Part shown: in pieces, positions 44,159-53,010 of the stretch
Position numbering within the stretch: the stretch's first letter is position 1
Layout of the letters: every line of letters starts with the position of its first letter
Origin: Pseudomonas sp. MIACH
GTDB taxonomy: Bacteria > Pseudomonadota > Gammaproteobacteria > Pseudomonadales > Pseudomonadaceae
Assembly (NCBI RefSeq): GCF_001269925.1
Contig: NZ_LHVO01000045.1
Location: 96,500 to 160,499 of the forward strand
Length of the DNA: 64,000 nucleotides
Direction of reading: 5' to 3'
Made by a program: the position numbers and the translations under genes
Notes under the pieces: model-generated
Database searches by the model: none
What the model saw: the letters and a program-made list of their open reading frames with translations, nothing else
What the model was told of the DNA's origin: nothing

Positions 44159-46371
44159 GGGCGTTGATCCTCCACGTTCGACTGTTTCCAAGTGCTTGGT
44201 TTCCAGGTTTTCAACAGCAAGGCGTTGCTCACTACGCTGACGCTCGACAAGGCCATGGCCGCGCCCGCGAGCACTGGGTTGAGCAGGCCGAATGCGGCCA
44301 GGGGAATGCCGATCAAGTTATACACAAAGGCCCAGAACAGGTTCTGGCGGATTTTGGCGTAGGTCTTGCGGCTGATCTCCAAGGCGGCCGGGACCAGGCG
44401 TGGGTCGCCGCGCATCAGGGTGATACCGGCGGCATGCATGGCCACGTCGGTGCCGCCGCCCATGGCGATGCCGATATCGGCGGCGGCGAGGGCCGGTGCG
44501 TCGTTGATGCCGTCGCCGACCATGGCCACCACGCCGGTTTTTTTCAGTTCGGCGACGATGGCGGCTTTATCGGCGGGCAGGACTTCGGCGTGTACGTCAT
44601 CGATGCCCAACGCTTGGGCGACGACGCGGGCGCTGCCGCGGTTGTCGCCGGTGAGCAAGTGGCTGCTGATGTGCCGGGCCTTGAGTTGTGCCACTGCTTC
44701 CAGCGCGCCAGGCTTGAGCGTGTCACCAAAGGCAAACAGCCCGAGCACACGCGGCTGCGCGCCTTGCTCGATCAGCCAGGACAAGGTGCGGCCCTCGGCT
44801 TCCCAGGCCGTGGCGGAGTCGGCCAGCCCACCCGCGTCCAGGCCGCTTTCTTCCAGCAGGCGCCGATTTCCCAGGGCCAGTTGGCGCCCGTCGAGGGTGC
44901 CGGCAATGCCACGCCCGGTCAGGGATTGGCTGGCGCTTACATCCGCCACCGTCAGGCCTTGCTCGCTGCACGCATCCAGCACGGCTTTGGCCAACGGGTG
45001 TTCGCTGCCGCGTTGCAGCGCACCGGCCTGTTGCAGCACGGTGGCTTCGTCGCCATCCACCGCCGCCAAATGGGCAATTTTCGGAGTGCCGGAAGTGAGG
45101 GTGCCGGTTTTGTCGAAGACCACGGTGCTCACTTCATGGGCGCGCTCCAGCGCTTCGGCGTCCTTGATCAGGATGCCATAGCGTGCGGCGACGCCGGTGC
45201 CGGCCATGATGGCGGTCGGTGTAGCCAGCCCGAGTGCGCAGGGGCAGGCGATCACCAGCACCGCCACGGCGTTGATGATCGCGGTCTCCAGTGGCGCACC
45301 GTACAGCCACCAGCCCACCAGCGTGATCAACGCCAGCACCAGCACGGTCGGCACGAATACCTGGCTGACTTTATCCACCAGTTTCTGGATCGGTGCCTTG
45401 GCAGCCTGGGCGTCTTCCACCAGGCGGATGATGCGTGCCAGTACGCTTTCGGCACCCAGTGCGGTGGTGCGCACCAGCAGGCGGCCTTCGCCATTGATGG
45501 CGCCGCCGGTGACCGCGTCGCCAGGTTGTTTCGGCACCGGCAGGCTTTCGCCGCTGATCAGCGCTTCATCGGCATGGCTTTGGCCTTCTACCACTTCGCC
45601 GTCCACCGGGAAGCGCTCGCCGGGTTTGACCAGCACTCGGTCATTGAGCTTCAGGGCGTTGATGGCGACGTCTTCCTCGCGCCCCTCCTGCACACGAATC
45701 GCGCGTTCAGGGCGCAGGGCTTCGAGGGCGCGGATAGCGCTGGCGGTCTGGCGTTTGGCGCGGCTCTCCAGGTATTTACCAAGCAACACCAGAGCGATCA
45801 CCACGGCCGACGCTTCGAAGTACAGATGGGGCATGCTGCCAGCGGGCGCGGTCAGCCATTCATAGAGGCTCAGGCCGTAACCGGCGCTGGTGCCGATGGC
45901 CACCAGCAGGTCCATATTGCCGGCACCGGCACGCACGGCTTTCCACGCCGCGCTATAAAAGCGCGCACCTAAGATGAATTGCACGGGGGTGGCCAGGGCG
46001 AATTGCACCCAGGCCGGCAGCATCCAGTGCAGGCCGAAGGGTTGCACCAGCATCGGCAGTACCAAGGGCAACGCCAGTACGATTGCCAGCAGCAGCGCCC
46101 AGCGCTCGCGGTGCAGGCGCTGGGCTTGGTCGGCCTCGGTCTTGGTTTCGCTTTGCGGCAGGCTCGCGGTGTAGCCGGCTTTGTCGACGGCGGCGATCAG
46201 CACGGCCGGGTCGATCTGGCCCAGCACTTCGACGTGGGCGCGCTCGTTGGCCAGGTTGACGCTGACGCTCTGCACCCCCGGCACTTTGCCCAGCGCGCGC
46301 TCGACACGTCCGGCGCAGCTGGCGCAGGTCATGCCGCCGATGGGCAGGTCAAAGGTGGTGGGTCCATTCAT
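44155..46371 (-). CDS. copA: Cu(I)-exporting P1B-type ATPase CopA
   Basis: A 738-residue copper pump of the inner membrane. One N-terminal heavy-metal domain (GGMTCASCAGRVERAL), eight membrane segments, the actuator ISGESLPV, the transport motif VIACPCALG in the sixth segment, the phosphorylation motif VFDKTGTLTSG, EHPLAKAV in the nucleotide domain and MVGDGINDAPALAAADIGIAMG. CPC defines copper/silver specificity. The ATG at 46371 follows GGAGGA. A CueR-type operator lies 36-56 bp upstream of the ATG. Confidence 0.95.
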   Translation of the reverse strand: MNGPTTFDLPIGGMTCASCAGRVERALGKVPGVQSVSVNLANERAHVEVLGQIDPAVLIAAVDKAGYTASLPQSETKTEADQAQRLHRERWALLLAIVLALPLVLPMLVQPFGLHWMLPAWVQFALATPVQFILGARFYSAAWKAVRAGAGNMDLLVAIGTSAGYGLSLYEWLTAPAGSMPHLYFEASAVVIALVLLGKYLESRAKRQTASAIRALEALRPERAIRVQEGREEDVAINALKLNDRVLVKPGERFPVDGEVVEGQSHADEALISGESLPVPKQPGDAVTGGAINGEGRLLVRTTALGAESVLARIIRLVEDAQAAKAPIQKLVDKVSQVFVPTVLVLALITLVGWWLYGAPLETAIINAVAVLVIACPCALGLATPTAIMAGTGVAARYGILIKDAEALERAHEVSTVVFDKTGTLTSGTPKIAHLAAVDGDEATVLQQAGALQRGSEHPLAKAVLDACSEQGLTVADVSASQSLTGRGIAGTLDGRQLALGNRRLLEESGLDAGGLADSATAWEAEGRTLSWLIEQGAQPRVLGLFAFGDTLKPGALEAVAQLKARHISSHLLTGDNRGSARVVAQALGIDDVHAEVLPADKAAIVAELKKTGVVAMVGDGINDAPALAAADIGIAMGGGTDVAMHAAGITLMRGDPRLVPAALEISRKTYAKIRQNLFWAFVYNLIGIPLAAFGLLNPVLAGAAMALSSVSVVSNALLLKTWKPSTWKQSNVEDQRP

Positions 46372-46406
46372 GGGGCAGTCCTCCAGAGAAGTTGCCCCTA
46401 GGATCA

Positions 46407-46430
46407 ACCTTGACCTGTGGGGAAGGTCAA
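46407..46430 (-). promoter_or_regulatory. CueR-type operator/promoter of copA
   Basis: On the reverse strand TTGACC (-35, 46430-46425) opens the imperfect dyad ACCTTCCCC-ACA-GGTCAAGGT (46427-46407), followed by GATCCT as a possible -10 with about 19 bp spacing. The long spacer and the ACCTTCC/AAGGT dyad are typical of MerR/CueR-activated promoters. Confidence 0.85.
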
Positions 46431-46436
46431 GCGTCT

Positions 46437-46817
46437 TCAGTATTCCAATGCGGCGGGTTTGAGGTACATGCCTTCCGTGCCCTGGGCAATGCGCAGCTTG
46501 CGTACGTCACCGGCCTTGAGCGTGATGTTCTGCGCCGGCGGCGCGAGCAGGCCAGGCAAGCAACCCGGTGACTGGCCCGGCAGCAGTTTCAGGCGCAGCG
46601 ACACATTGCCGGCGGGCAGGTTGAACGAGGTGGACTGTTCCTGGAACAAGCGCCCGGCCAACTGGTCCTGTATGTACAGGCCGATCTCGCAATTGGTCGG
46701 TACTTCCAGGCGCTCGCGGGAAATGATCAGCACGGCATAGTCTTGATCGGCACTGGCCATGGGCGCAGCGGCAGACAAACTCATCAAGCCGGCAAGGGCA
46801 AAAAACGACCAGCGCAT
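46437..46817 (-). CDS. Small secreted protein between the copper operators
   Basis: A 126-residue protein with a signal peptide (MRWSFFALAGLMSLSAAAPM, cleavage near ASA-DQDY). The mature domain of about 100 residues looks all-beta and contains two Cys (TNCEIG and SPGCLPG), which could form a disulfide; it is not rich in His or Met. The frame continues upstream across the copZ region, but GGAG precedes the ATG at 46817. It lies upstream of copA in the same direction, and its own upstream region holds the second CueR-type dyad, so copper control is plausible. No family was recognised. Confidence 0.72.
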   Translation of the reverse strand: MRWSFFALAGLMSLSAAAPMASADQDYAVLIISRERLEVPTNCEIGLYIQDQLAGRLFQEQSTSFNLPAGNVSLRLKLLPGQSPGCLPGLLAPPAQNITLKAGDVRKLRIAQGTEGMYLKPAALEY

Positions 46818-46904
46818 GGCGAATGCTCCGTGGTTTGAATCAAAGATGGGTGAAGCTTGGCCGACGTCGCCGTGTAATACCAGCCCGGCCGAAAGTTTCA
46901 GAAC

Positions 46905-46935
46905 TTGACCTTGCCATCGTGGCAAGGTCGAGACT
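46905..46935 (+). promoter_or_regulatory. CueR-type operator/promoter of copZ
   Basis: TTGACC (-35, 46905-46910) overlaps a perfect dyad ACCTTGCCA-TCG-TGGCAAGGT at 46908-46928; GAGACT at 46930-46935 is a possible -10 with 19 bp spacing. As the dyad is symmetric and lies between divergent genes, it could also affect the small secreted protein gene. Confidence 0.85.
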
Positions 46936-46964
46936 GGCTTCAACCTCATCAAAGGAGTCATGTC

Positions 46965-47162
46965 ATGCAAATATTCAGCGTTGAAGGAATGACCTGCGGC
47001 CACTGCGTCCGGGCGGTCACCCAGGCGGTGCAGAGCCAGGATCCGGCGGCCAGCGTGAAGGTCGACCTGGCGGCGAAAGAGGTGGGCGTCGAAAGCCGTC
47101 TGTCTGCCGATGAAGTGATCAGCCTGATCACCGAAGAGGGCTACACCGCCAAGCTGGCCTGA
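46965..47162 (+). CDS. copZ: Copper chaperone CopZ
   Basis: A 65-residue single heavy-metal-associated domain: MQIFSVEGMTCGHCVRAVTQAV with the Cu(I) ligands in MTCGHC, and the usual ferredoxin-like ending VISLITEEGYTAKLA. It carries Cu(I) in the cytosol, presumably to CopA and CueR. AAAGGAG at 46951-46957 gives the ATG at 46965. The frame opens 20 codons earlier inside the promoter, which is not a start. Confidence 0.93.
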   Translation: MQIFSVEGMTCGHCVRAVTQAVQSQDPAASVKVDLAAKEVGVESRLSADEVISLITEEGYTAKLA

Positions 47163-47247
47163 CCCATTCAAATAGTTAGCGAGCTATCGTATTCAATGCA
47201 CCCAAGCGCGGCTAAACTGTCGGGCTGCCGACACACTTGGGTGCCTG

Positions 47248-48441
47248 ATGAACCTTCGCATAATCCTGATCCTGGGGGCCTTGAGCGCCTTCGCGCCGCT
47301 GGCGATCGACTTCTATCTGCCGGGCTTTCCGGCGATGGCGACAGCCTTCGGTACCGACGAAAAACATATCCAGCTGACCCTGGCGGTGTATTTCGCTGGC
47401 TTGGCCATCGGCCAGTTGATCTACGGTCCGCTGGCGGACCGCTTTGGCCGGCGCGGCCCGCTGCTCAGCGGCGTCATCCTGTTTACCCTGGCATCCTTTG
47501 CCTGCGCGTACGCCCCGTCCCTGGAATGGCTGATTGGCGCACGCTTCGTGCAGGCCCTCGGCGGTTGCGCGGGCATGGTGATTTCCCGCGCAGTGGTCAG
47601 TGACAAATGTGATGCGGTGGGCTCGGCCAAGGTCTATTCGCAACTGATGCTGGTGACCGGCCTGGCGCCGATCCTGGCGCCGTTGGCGGGTGGGGTGATG
47701 GTCGGGCTGTGGGGTTGGCAGTCGATTTTCCTCGCGCTGTCGATCTTCAGCGTGATGGCGGCGATCGCCGTGGCGGTCGGTTTGCCGGAGACCTTTCCGG
47801 CCCATCAGCCGCGCCAGCCCTTGTCCGGGTCGCTGCGCCGCTACGGCGCGCTGCTGTCAGACCGGGTCTACCTCGGTTACGCCCTGACCGGGGGCATTTC
47901 GATTGCCGGGATGTTTGCCTACATCGCCGGCTCCCCGTTCGTATTTATCAAACTCTATGGCGTGCCCGCCGAGCATTACGGCTGGCTGTTCGGCTCCAAC
48001 GCCGCCGGCTTCATCCTGGTTGCGCAGGTTAACGCGCGGCTGCTGGCCAAGCGTGGCCCCGCGTTCCTGCTGTCGCGCACGGTGTGGGTCTATCTGCTGG
48101 CGGCGCTGTCACTGCTGGGCATCGCGGCCTTGCGCACCGAGGCGCTGTGGCCGTTGCTGGTACCGCTGTTCATCTGCATCGCCAGCCTGGGCTGCATTCT
48201 GCCCAACACCTCGGCCTGCGCCATGAGCGGGCAGGGCGCCCGGGCCGGCAGCGCGTCGGCCTTGCTCGGTTGCATTCAGTTTGGTGTGGCGGCAGGGGCG
48301 GCTTCGTTGGTGGGTGTGCTGCACGACGGCACGGCGATGCCGATGGCGATGGTCATCAGCTTGTGCGGGGTGTTGGCGGTGACGATTGCGATGTCGACCC
48401 AGCGCCTGCAACGGGCGAGGGCCGCGCGGGCGCAGGGTTGA
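47248..48441 (+). CDS. Bcr/CflA family multidrug MFS transporter
   Basis: A 397-residue transporter with twelve predicted membrane segments. Typical of the Bcr/CflA drug:H+ antiporters: LGALSAFAPLAIDFYLPGFPAMA in the first segment, YFAGLAIGQLIYGPLADRFGRRGPLL (MFS motif A) and GCAGMVISRAVVSD. Substrate unknown. It follows copZ by 85 bp in the same direction, but the family gives no reason to link it with copper. Confidence 0.9.
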   Translation: MNLRIILILGALSAFAPLAIDFYLPGFPAMATAFGTDEKHIQLTLAVYFAGLAIGQLIYGPLADRFGRRGPLLSGVILFTLASFACAYAPSLEWLIGARFVQALGGCAGMVISRAVVSDKCDAVGSAKVYSQLMLVTGLAPILAPLAGGVMVGLWGWQSIFLALSIFSVMAAIAVAVGLPETFPAHQPRQPLSGSLRRYGALLSDRVYLGYALTGGISIAGMFAYIAGSPFVFIKLYGVPAEHYGWLFGSNAAGFILVAQVNARLLAKRGPAFLLSRTVWVYLLAALSLLGIAALRTEALWPLLVPLFICIASLGCILPNTSACAMSGQGARAGSASALLGCIQFGVAAGAASLVGVLHDGTAMPMAMVISLCGVLAVTIAMSTQRLQRARAARAQG

Positions 48442-48449
48442 AATGCGGA

Positions 48450-48623
48450 TCAGCCAGCAGCGGACTGTTGCTGGCTGATCGGAAAGCGGTGGGGGGCCTG
48501 GATACGGGCCTGCAGGGTATTGGCAAAGGCGCGGGCCTCGGCTTCTGTGTGGAAAGTAATGGCCTTTTGGTCCAGACGGACTTCCCACTGGGATTTTGCT
48601 AACGCTTTTATCAGGATCTTCAT
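48450..48623 (-). CDS. Small conserved-looking cytosolic protein
   Basis: A 57-residue protein: MKILIKALAKSQWEVRLDQK followed by AITFHTEAEARAFANTLQARIQ. The shape (strand, short strand, helix) resembles DUF2188/DUF2188-like single-domain proteins, but the assignment is weak. GAGGAAG precedes the ATG at 48623; a longer upstream frame has no ribosome-binding site. Convergent with the MFS gene. Confidence 0.65.
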   Translation of the reverse strand: MKILIKALAKSQWEVRLDQKAITFHTEAEARAFANTLQARIQAPHRFPISQQQSAAG

Positions 48624-48720
48624 TGCTGACTTCCTCACGTAAAAGAATCGTGGCAAAGGCGGCCAATATAGACCCCGAGGGCGCTTACAAATATGACAAA
48701 GATCAACTCTCTGACTAGCG

Positions 48721-48756
48721 GCGTCGTCCATCACTCACACGAATAATGGACGACGC
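48721..48756. other. Perfect 11-bp dyad
   Basis: GCGTCGTCCAT (48721-48731) and ATGGACGACGC (48746-48756) flank a 14-base loop, 16 bp after the stop of the alcohol dehydrogenase gene and about 100 bp upstream of the small 57-residue gene. There is no T-tract. It could be a terminator of another kind or an operator. Confidence 0.6.
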
Positions 48757-48771
48757 TGACAGCGGTTATCT

Positions 48772-49785
48772 TCAGAACCCTTCCAGCACGATCTTGCCCT
48801 TGGCCTTGCCGCTTTCCAGCAGGGCATGGGCACGGCGCAGGTTGGCCGCATTGATCACACCGAAGTGCTCGCCCACCGTGGTTTTCAAGGTGCCGGCGTC
48901 GATCAGCTCGGCCACACGATTGAGCAGGTTGTGCTGCTCGATCATGTCCGGCGTCTCGAACATCGAGCGCGTGTACATGAACTCCCAGTGCAGTGACAGG
49001 CTCTTGCGCTTGAGTTTGCTCACGTCCAGTGCCTTGGGGTCGTCGATCAGCGCCAGCTTGCCTTGGGGTTGCAGCGCTTCGACCAGTTGGTCCAGGTGAT
49101 GCTCGGTCTGGGTCAGGCTGGCAACGTGGGTCACTTGTGGGTGGCCGGCTTGTTTCAGCGCTTCGCTCAGCGGTTGGCTGTGGTCGATGACCAGGTCGGC
49201 GCCGAGTGCTTTGGTCCATTCCTGGGTTTCCGGGCGCGAGGCGGTACCGATCACCGTCAATGCGGTGAGCTGGCTGGCCAGTTGGGTCAGGATCGAACCC
49301 ACGCCACCGGCGGCGCCGACAATGAGCAGGCTCTGGCCTTGCGCCTCTTTGCCTTCACGCACTTGCAGGCGTTCGAACAACAGCTCCCAGGCGGTGATGG
49401 CGGTCAGCGGCAGCGCGGCGGCTTCGGCAAAACCCAGGCTCTTGGGCATATGGCCGACGATGCGCTCGTCCACGGTGTGCAACTCGCTGTTGCCGCCCGG
49501 ACGTGTCAGGGAGCCGGCGTAGAACACCTTGTCGCCGACCTTGAACAGGCTCACTTCGCTGCCGACGGCCTTGACCACACCGGCCACGTCCCAGCCCAGC
49601 ACTTTGGCTGCGCCGTTTTCCGGGGCGACGTTCTGGCGCACCTTGGTGTCCACCGGGTTGACTGAGATGGCTTTGACTTCCACCAGCAAGTCGCGGGGGC
49701 CGGCGACGGGCTCCGGCAGCTGGATGTCTTGCAGGGATTTTTCATCGTTGATCGGCAGTGACGCGTAGTAGGCAATGGCTTTCAT
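48772..49785 (-). CDS. Zinc-type alcohol dehydrogenase / quinone oxidoreductase family protein
   Basis: A 337-residue medium-chain dehydrogenase/reductase: N-terminal GroES-like domain (LLVEVKAISVNPVDTKVR) and Rossmann domain with LLIVGAAGGVGSILTQLASQ. Structural-zinc Cys residues are absent, so it is closer to NADPH:quinone or enone reductases than to true zinc enzymes. It is followed upstream by the monooxygenase-fold gene in the same direction (24 bp), suggesting an operon controlled by the divergent LysR gene. Confidence 0.88.
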   Translation of the reverse strand: MKAIAYYASLPINDEKSLQDIQLPEPVAGPRDLLVEVKAISVNPVDTKVRQNVAPENGAAKVLGWDVAGVVKAVGSEVSLFKVGDKVFYAGSLTRPGGNSELHTVDERIVGHMPKSLGFAEAAALPLTAITAWELLFERLQVREGKEAQGQSLLIVGAAGGVGSILTQLASQLTALTVIGTASRPETQEWTKALGADLVIDHSQPLSEALKQAGHPQVTHVASLTQTEHHLDQLVEALQPQGKLALIDDPKALDVSKLKRKSLSLHWEFMYTRSMFETPDMIEQHNLLNRVAELIDAGTLKTTVGEHFGVINAANLRRAHALLESGKAKGKIVLEGF

Positions 49786-49809
49786 GGGGGCTCCGGAAAA
49801 AGGCGGTGA

Positions 49810-50103
49810 TCAGGCGAGAAACTGCAGGCGCTTGAGTTCGAAGTGTTCGATTACATCAGCGGCTTTGGCGCGAAAACTCTGGATGTGTGCACTCTGGTCA
49901 TGGTTGGCCAGCGCCGCGTCGTCGCTCCAGCGTTCGAGCATGTAGAAGGTCTCGGGGTGCTGCAGGTCCTGGTGCAGGTCGTATTGCTCGCAACCGGCTT
50001 CAAGGCGGGTGGGTTCCAGCAGGCCGCGCAGCAGGGATTCCAGGGTGGCCTGTTGGCCGGGTTTGGCAATCAGCGTGGCGATGACGTTAAAGGCTGTGGA
50101 CAT
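49810..50103 (-). CDS. Antibiotic biosynthesis monooxygenase (ABM) fold protein
   Basis: A 97-residue ferredoxin-like ABM domain: FNVIATLIAKPGQQATLESLLRGLLEPTRLEAGCEQYDLHQDLQHP followed by FYMLERWSDDAALANHDQS. Members are quinol or aldehyde-handling monooxygenases of diverse use. The frame is open far upstream, but TGGAG precedes the ATG at 50103, and the domain begins there. Probably co-transcribed with the reductase downstream; both could handle quinones or reactive carbonyls (inference). Confidence 0.87.
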   Translation of the reverse strand: MSTAFNVIATLIAKPGQQATLESLLRGLLEPTRLEAGCEQYDLHQDLQHPETFYMLERWSDDAALANHDQSAHIQSFRAKAADVIEHFELKRLQFLA

Positions 50104-50218
50104 ATTCAACTCCAGACACGTGATAACGGGATGGGCAGATGATTGGCCATTTCCCTTGAAGATAAAAGCCGCTAAAACAGCACTCTGTTTCAATAATATT
50201 TTGATAATGGGTGGGTGA

Positions 50219-51145
50219 ATGCTGCGTTTTGATGATTTGCAGTTGTTTGTACGCGCAGCGGACCTGGGCAGTTTGTCGGCGGCGGCGCGGGTGATGGACC
50301 TGTCGCCCGCCGTGGCCAGCGCGGCGCTCAAGCGCATCGAGCAGCAATTGGGCGCGCGCCTGCTGGCGCGCTCCACCCGCAGCCTGCGCCTGACCGCCGA
50401 AGGTGAAGGCTTCCTGGAATATGCCCGCGCCGCGCTGAGCTCCCTGGATGAAGGGCGACGCTTATTGGCCAGTGGCCAGGACCATGTCAGCGGTGTGTTG
50501 CAGCTCTCGGCCCCCTCGGATTTCGGCCGCAATCAGTTATTGCCGTGGCTGGACGAGTTTCAGCGTGAGTACCCGCAGCTCACCGTGCGCCTGCTGTTGG
50601 GCGATCGGATTGCCGACCTGTTCCGCCAGCCGGTGGATATCGCCCTGCGCTATGGCGAGCCCGAAGATTCCAGCCTGATCGCGTTGCCCGTCGCGCCGCA
50701 CAACGTTCGCGTGTTGTGCGCGGCCCCCAGTTACCTTGAGCGCCACGGCGAGCCCCGGCACCTGGAGCAACTGGCCCAGCACAATTGCTTGCTTTATATG
50801 CTTGGCAGCCGTGTGCATGACCACTGGACCTTTTACGATGGCAAGCGCGACGTCAGCCTGACGGTCAGTGGTGATCGCTTCAGCGACGATGCCGATGTGG
50901 TGCGCCGCTGGGCGGTGGCGGGGGTGGGGATTGCCTACAAATCCTGGCTGGATGTGAGCACCGATGTGTTGGCCGGACGCTTGCGCCTGATCTTGCCGGA
51001 GTTACGTGGCGAGCGCACGCCGCTCAATTTGCTCTGTGCCCACCGTGCCCAGTTGAGCAAACCCATCAACCTACTGCGGGAAATGCTTGTGTCTCGCTGT
51101 GCGAGATTGACCGCGCAATTGCCGGAGCGATTGGGCTCGACGTAA
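50219..51145 (+). CDS. LysR family transcriptional regulator
   Basis: A 308-residue LysR regulator. Helix-turn-helix at about 3-60 (FDDLQLFVRAADLGSLSAAARVMDLSPAVASAALKRIEQQLGARLL), then the effector domain with VSGVLQLSAPSDFGRNQLLPWL. It is divergent from the ABM/reductase pair with 115 bp between, the classical arrangement for control of the neighbour. The effector is unknown. Confidence 0.92.
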   Translation: MLRFDDLQLFVRAADLGSLSAAARVMDLSPAVASAALKRIEQQLGARLLARSTRSLRLTAEGEGFLEYARAALSSLDEGRRLLASGQDHVSGVLQLSAPSDFGRNQLLPWLDEFQREYPQLTVRLLLGDRIADLFRQPVDIALRYGEPEDSSLIALPVAPHNVRVLCAAPSYLERHGEPRHLEQLAQHNCLLYMLGSRVHDHWTFYDGKRDVSLTVSGDRFSDDADVVRRWAVAGVGIAYKSWLDVSTDVLAGRLRLILPELRGERTPLNLLCAHRAQLSKPINLLREMLVSRCARLTAQLPERLGST

Positions 51146-51282
51146 TAGCCTCCATCACACTGGGAAATTTCACTCAGATCCTGTCCTTATTCGTTCTGTC
51201 AGACGCCGCGGAACTGCTGGTTTGCGCACCTATACTTTGGCGCCCACTGCATCAGAAAAATAATTAGACAGGGAGTGAATCG

Positions 51283-51978
51283 ATGGAAGAAGCACCATGC
51301 ATCAGTCAGATCGCCAGCTTGCTCGCCGAGCCCAAACGCACCGCCATGCTCTGGTCGCTGATGGACGGCTCGGCCAAGTCCTCGGAGGAACTGGCGACGC
51401 TTGCCGGGTTATCACCTGCTTCGGCCAATGCGCATCTGGCACGGCTGACGGGGAGTGGCTTGCTGCGTATTGAGGGCCGGCGTGGCAAGCGGCTGTTTCG
51501 CGTGGCGGCTGCCGATGTCAGCGTCGCCATCGATGCCTTGGCCAATACCACCCTGGCCAGTGCAACCCGCAGTGCGCCGCATGCTTCACCGCTGGTTTTG
51601 GTGGCGCCGCCACTGTTGCGCCATGCTCGACTGTGCCAGGGTCACCTCGGTGGCGAACTGGCGGCGGGGCTGTATGAGCGGATGTTGGCGGCGGGGTGGA
51701 TCGAGCGTTATGAGCAACGCATCAAGGTCACGGCCAAGGGCGCGCAGCACTTGGCAAGCCTGGGCATTTTTACCCAGGCGCTGGCGGCACCACTGGTGTG
51801 CGACTGCTTCGATTGGAGCCAGCGGCAACCGCACCTGGGGGGCGCGTTGGGCGCTGGACTGTTGCAGCTGTTCCTGCAATCGAACTGGCTCAGCCTGGTC
51901 AATGAGTCCCGGGCTGTGCAGCTCAACGACAGTGGCCTGGCAGAAATCGCCCGCTTGGCCATGCCCGAGCAGCCCTAG
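51283..51978 (+). CDS. ArsR-type winged-helix regulator
   Basis: A 231-residue regulator. The N-terminal winged helix (about 5-75) reads ISQIASLLAEPKRTAMLWSLMDGSAKSSEELATLAGLSPASANAHLARLTGSGLL; the C-terminal part has a second, winged-helix-like region and CDCFDWSQRQPHLGGALGAGLL, a motif of long ArsR-like proteins. No metal-binding Cys pair of classical ArsR is visible in the recognition region. GGGAGTG precedes the ATG. Confidence 0.85.
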   Translation: MEEAPCISQIASLLAEPKRTAMLWSLMDGSAKSSEELATLAGLSPASANAHLARLTGSGLLRIEGRRGKRLFRVAAADVSVAIDALANTTLASATRSAPHASPLVLVAPPLLRHARLCQGHLGGELAAGLYERMLAAGWIERYEQRIKVTAKGAQHLASLGIFTQALAAPLVCDCFDWSQRQPHLGGALGAGLLQLFLQSNWLSLVNESRAVQLNDSGLAEIARLAMPEQP

Positions 51979-52056
51979 CGCCGCATGCTCTTTATCATCA
52001 TCGCCCTGGTTTTTTCGGCGCCTCCATGGACCTGGCGATGATGACTTACGAGGCCG

Positions 52057-53010
52057 TTAGGGCTTTACCAACCGCGCATCCAGACTGTTTTGCGCCAGGC
52101 GTTTGGCCTGGTCCTGGGTCATGCCCAGCGAGGTGTACAGCGCGTGGAAGTTTTCGGTGACATAACCGCCGAAGTACGCCGGGTCATCCGAATTCACCGT
52201 CACTTTTACACCACGCTCAAGCATGTCGAGGATGTTGTGCTGGGCCATGTCGTCGAACACGCAAAGTTTGGTGTTGGACAGTGGGCAGACGGTCAGCGGG
52301 ATCTGCTCATCGATGATGCGCTGCATCAGGCGCTCGTCTTCGATGGCGCGTACGCCATGGTCGATACGCTGGATTTTCAGCAGGTCGATGGCTTCCCAGA
52401 TGTACTCGGGCGGGCCTTCTTCGCCGGCGTGGGCGACGGTGAGGAAGCCTTCGTGACGGGCACGGTCGAACACACGCTGGAACTTGCTCGGCGGGTGACC
52501 CATCTCTGAACTGTCCAGGCCCACGGCCACGAACGCGTCACGGAACGGCAGTGCCTGGTCGAGGGTTTTCTCGGCTTCGGCTTCGCTCAGGTGGCGCAGG
52601 AAACTGAGGATCAAACCGCTGGTGATGCCCAGTTGCTGTTCGCCATCTTTAAGCGCAGCGGCGATGCCGTTGAGCACCACTTCGAACGGTACGCCACGGT
52701 CGGTGTGGGTTTGCGGGTCGAAGAAGGGTTCGGTGTGGATCACGTTCTGGGCTTTGCAGCGCAGCAGGTAGGCCCAGGTCAGGTCGTAGAAATCCTGGGA
52801 GGTGCGCAGCACGTCGGCGCCCTTGTAATACAGGTCGAGAAACTCTTGCAGGTTGTTGAAGGCATAGGCCTTGCGCAGGGTTTCGACGTCGTTCCACGGC
52901 AGCGCAATCTTGTTGCGCTCGGCCAGGGCGAACAGCAACTCCGGCTCCAGCGAGCCTTCCAGGTGCAGGTGCAATTCAGCCTTGGGCAGGGCGTTGAGCC
53001 AATCGTACAT
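52057..53010 (-). CDS. Adenine deaminase (adenosine deaminase family)
   Basis: A 317-residue amidohydrolase of the adenosine deaminase fold. Metal ligands and catalytic residues: KAELHLHLEGSLEP, HAGEEGPPEYIWEAIDLL (His and catalytic Glu), RIDHGVRAIED, CPLSNTKLCVF and VTVNSDDPAYFGGYVTEN. Its PAO1 counterpart PA0148 acts on adenine rather than adenosine, and the neighbouring purine genes support that reading, but the specificity is inferred. It converts adenine to hypoxanthine. Confidence 0.88.
   Translation of the reverse strand: MYDWLNALPKAELHLHLEGSLEPELLFALAERNKIALPWNDVETLRKAYAFNNLQEFLDLYYKGADVLRTSQDFYDLTWAYLLRCKAQNVIHTEPFFDPQTHTDRGVPFEVVLNGIAAALKDGEQQLGITSGLILSFLRHLSEAEAEKTLDQALPFRDAFVAVGLDSSEMGHPPSKFQRVFDRARHEGFLTVAHAGEEGPPEYIWEAIDLLKIQRIDHGVRAIEDERLMQRIIDEQIPLTVCPLSNTKLCVFDDMAQHNILDMLERGVKVTVNSDDPAYFGGYVTENFHALYTSLGMTQDQAKRLAQNSLDARLVKP

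Noticed and set aside
47163..48441. Bcr/CflA exporter as part of the copper module
   Set aside because: It follows copZ in the same direction, but there is no CueR-type dyad in front of it and the family exports drugs; adjacency alone is not enough.
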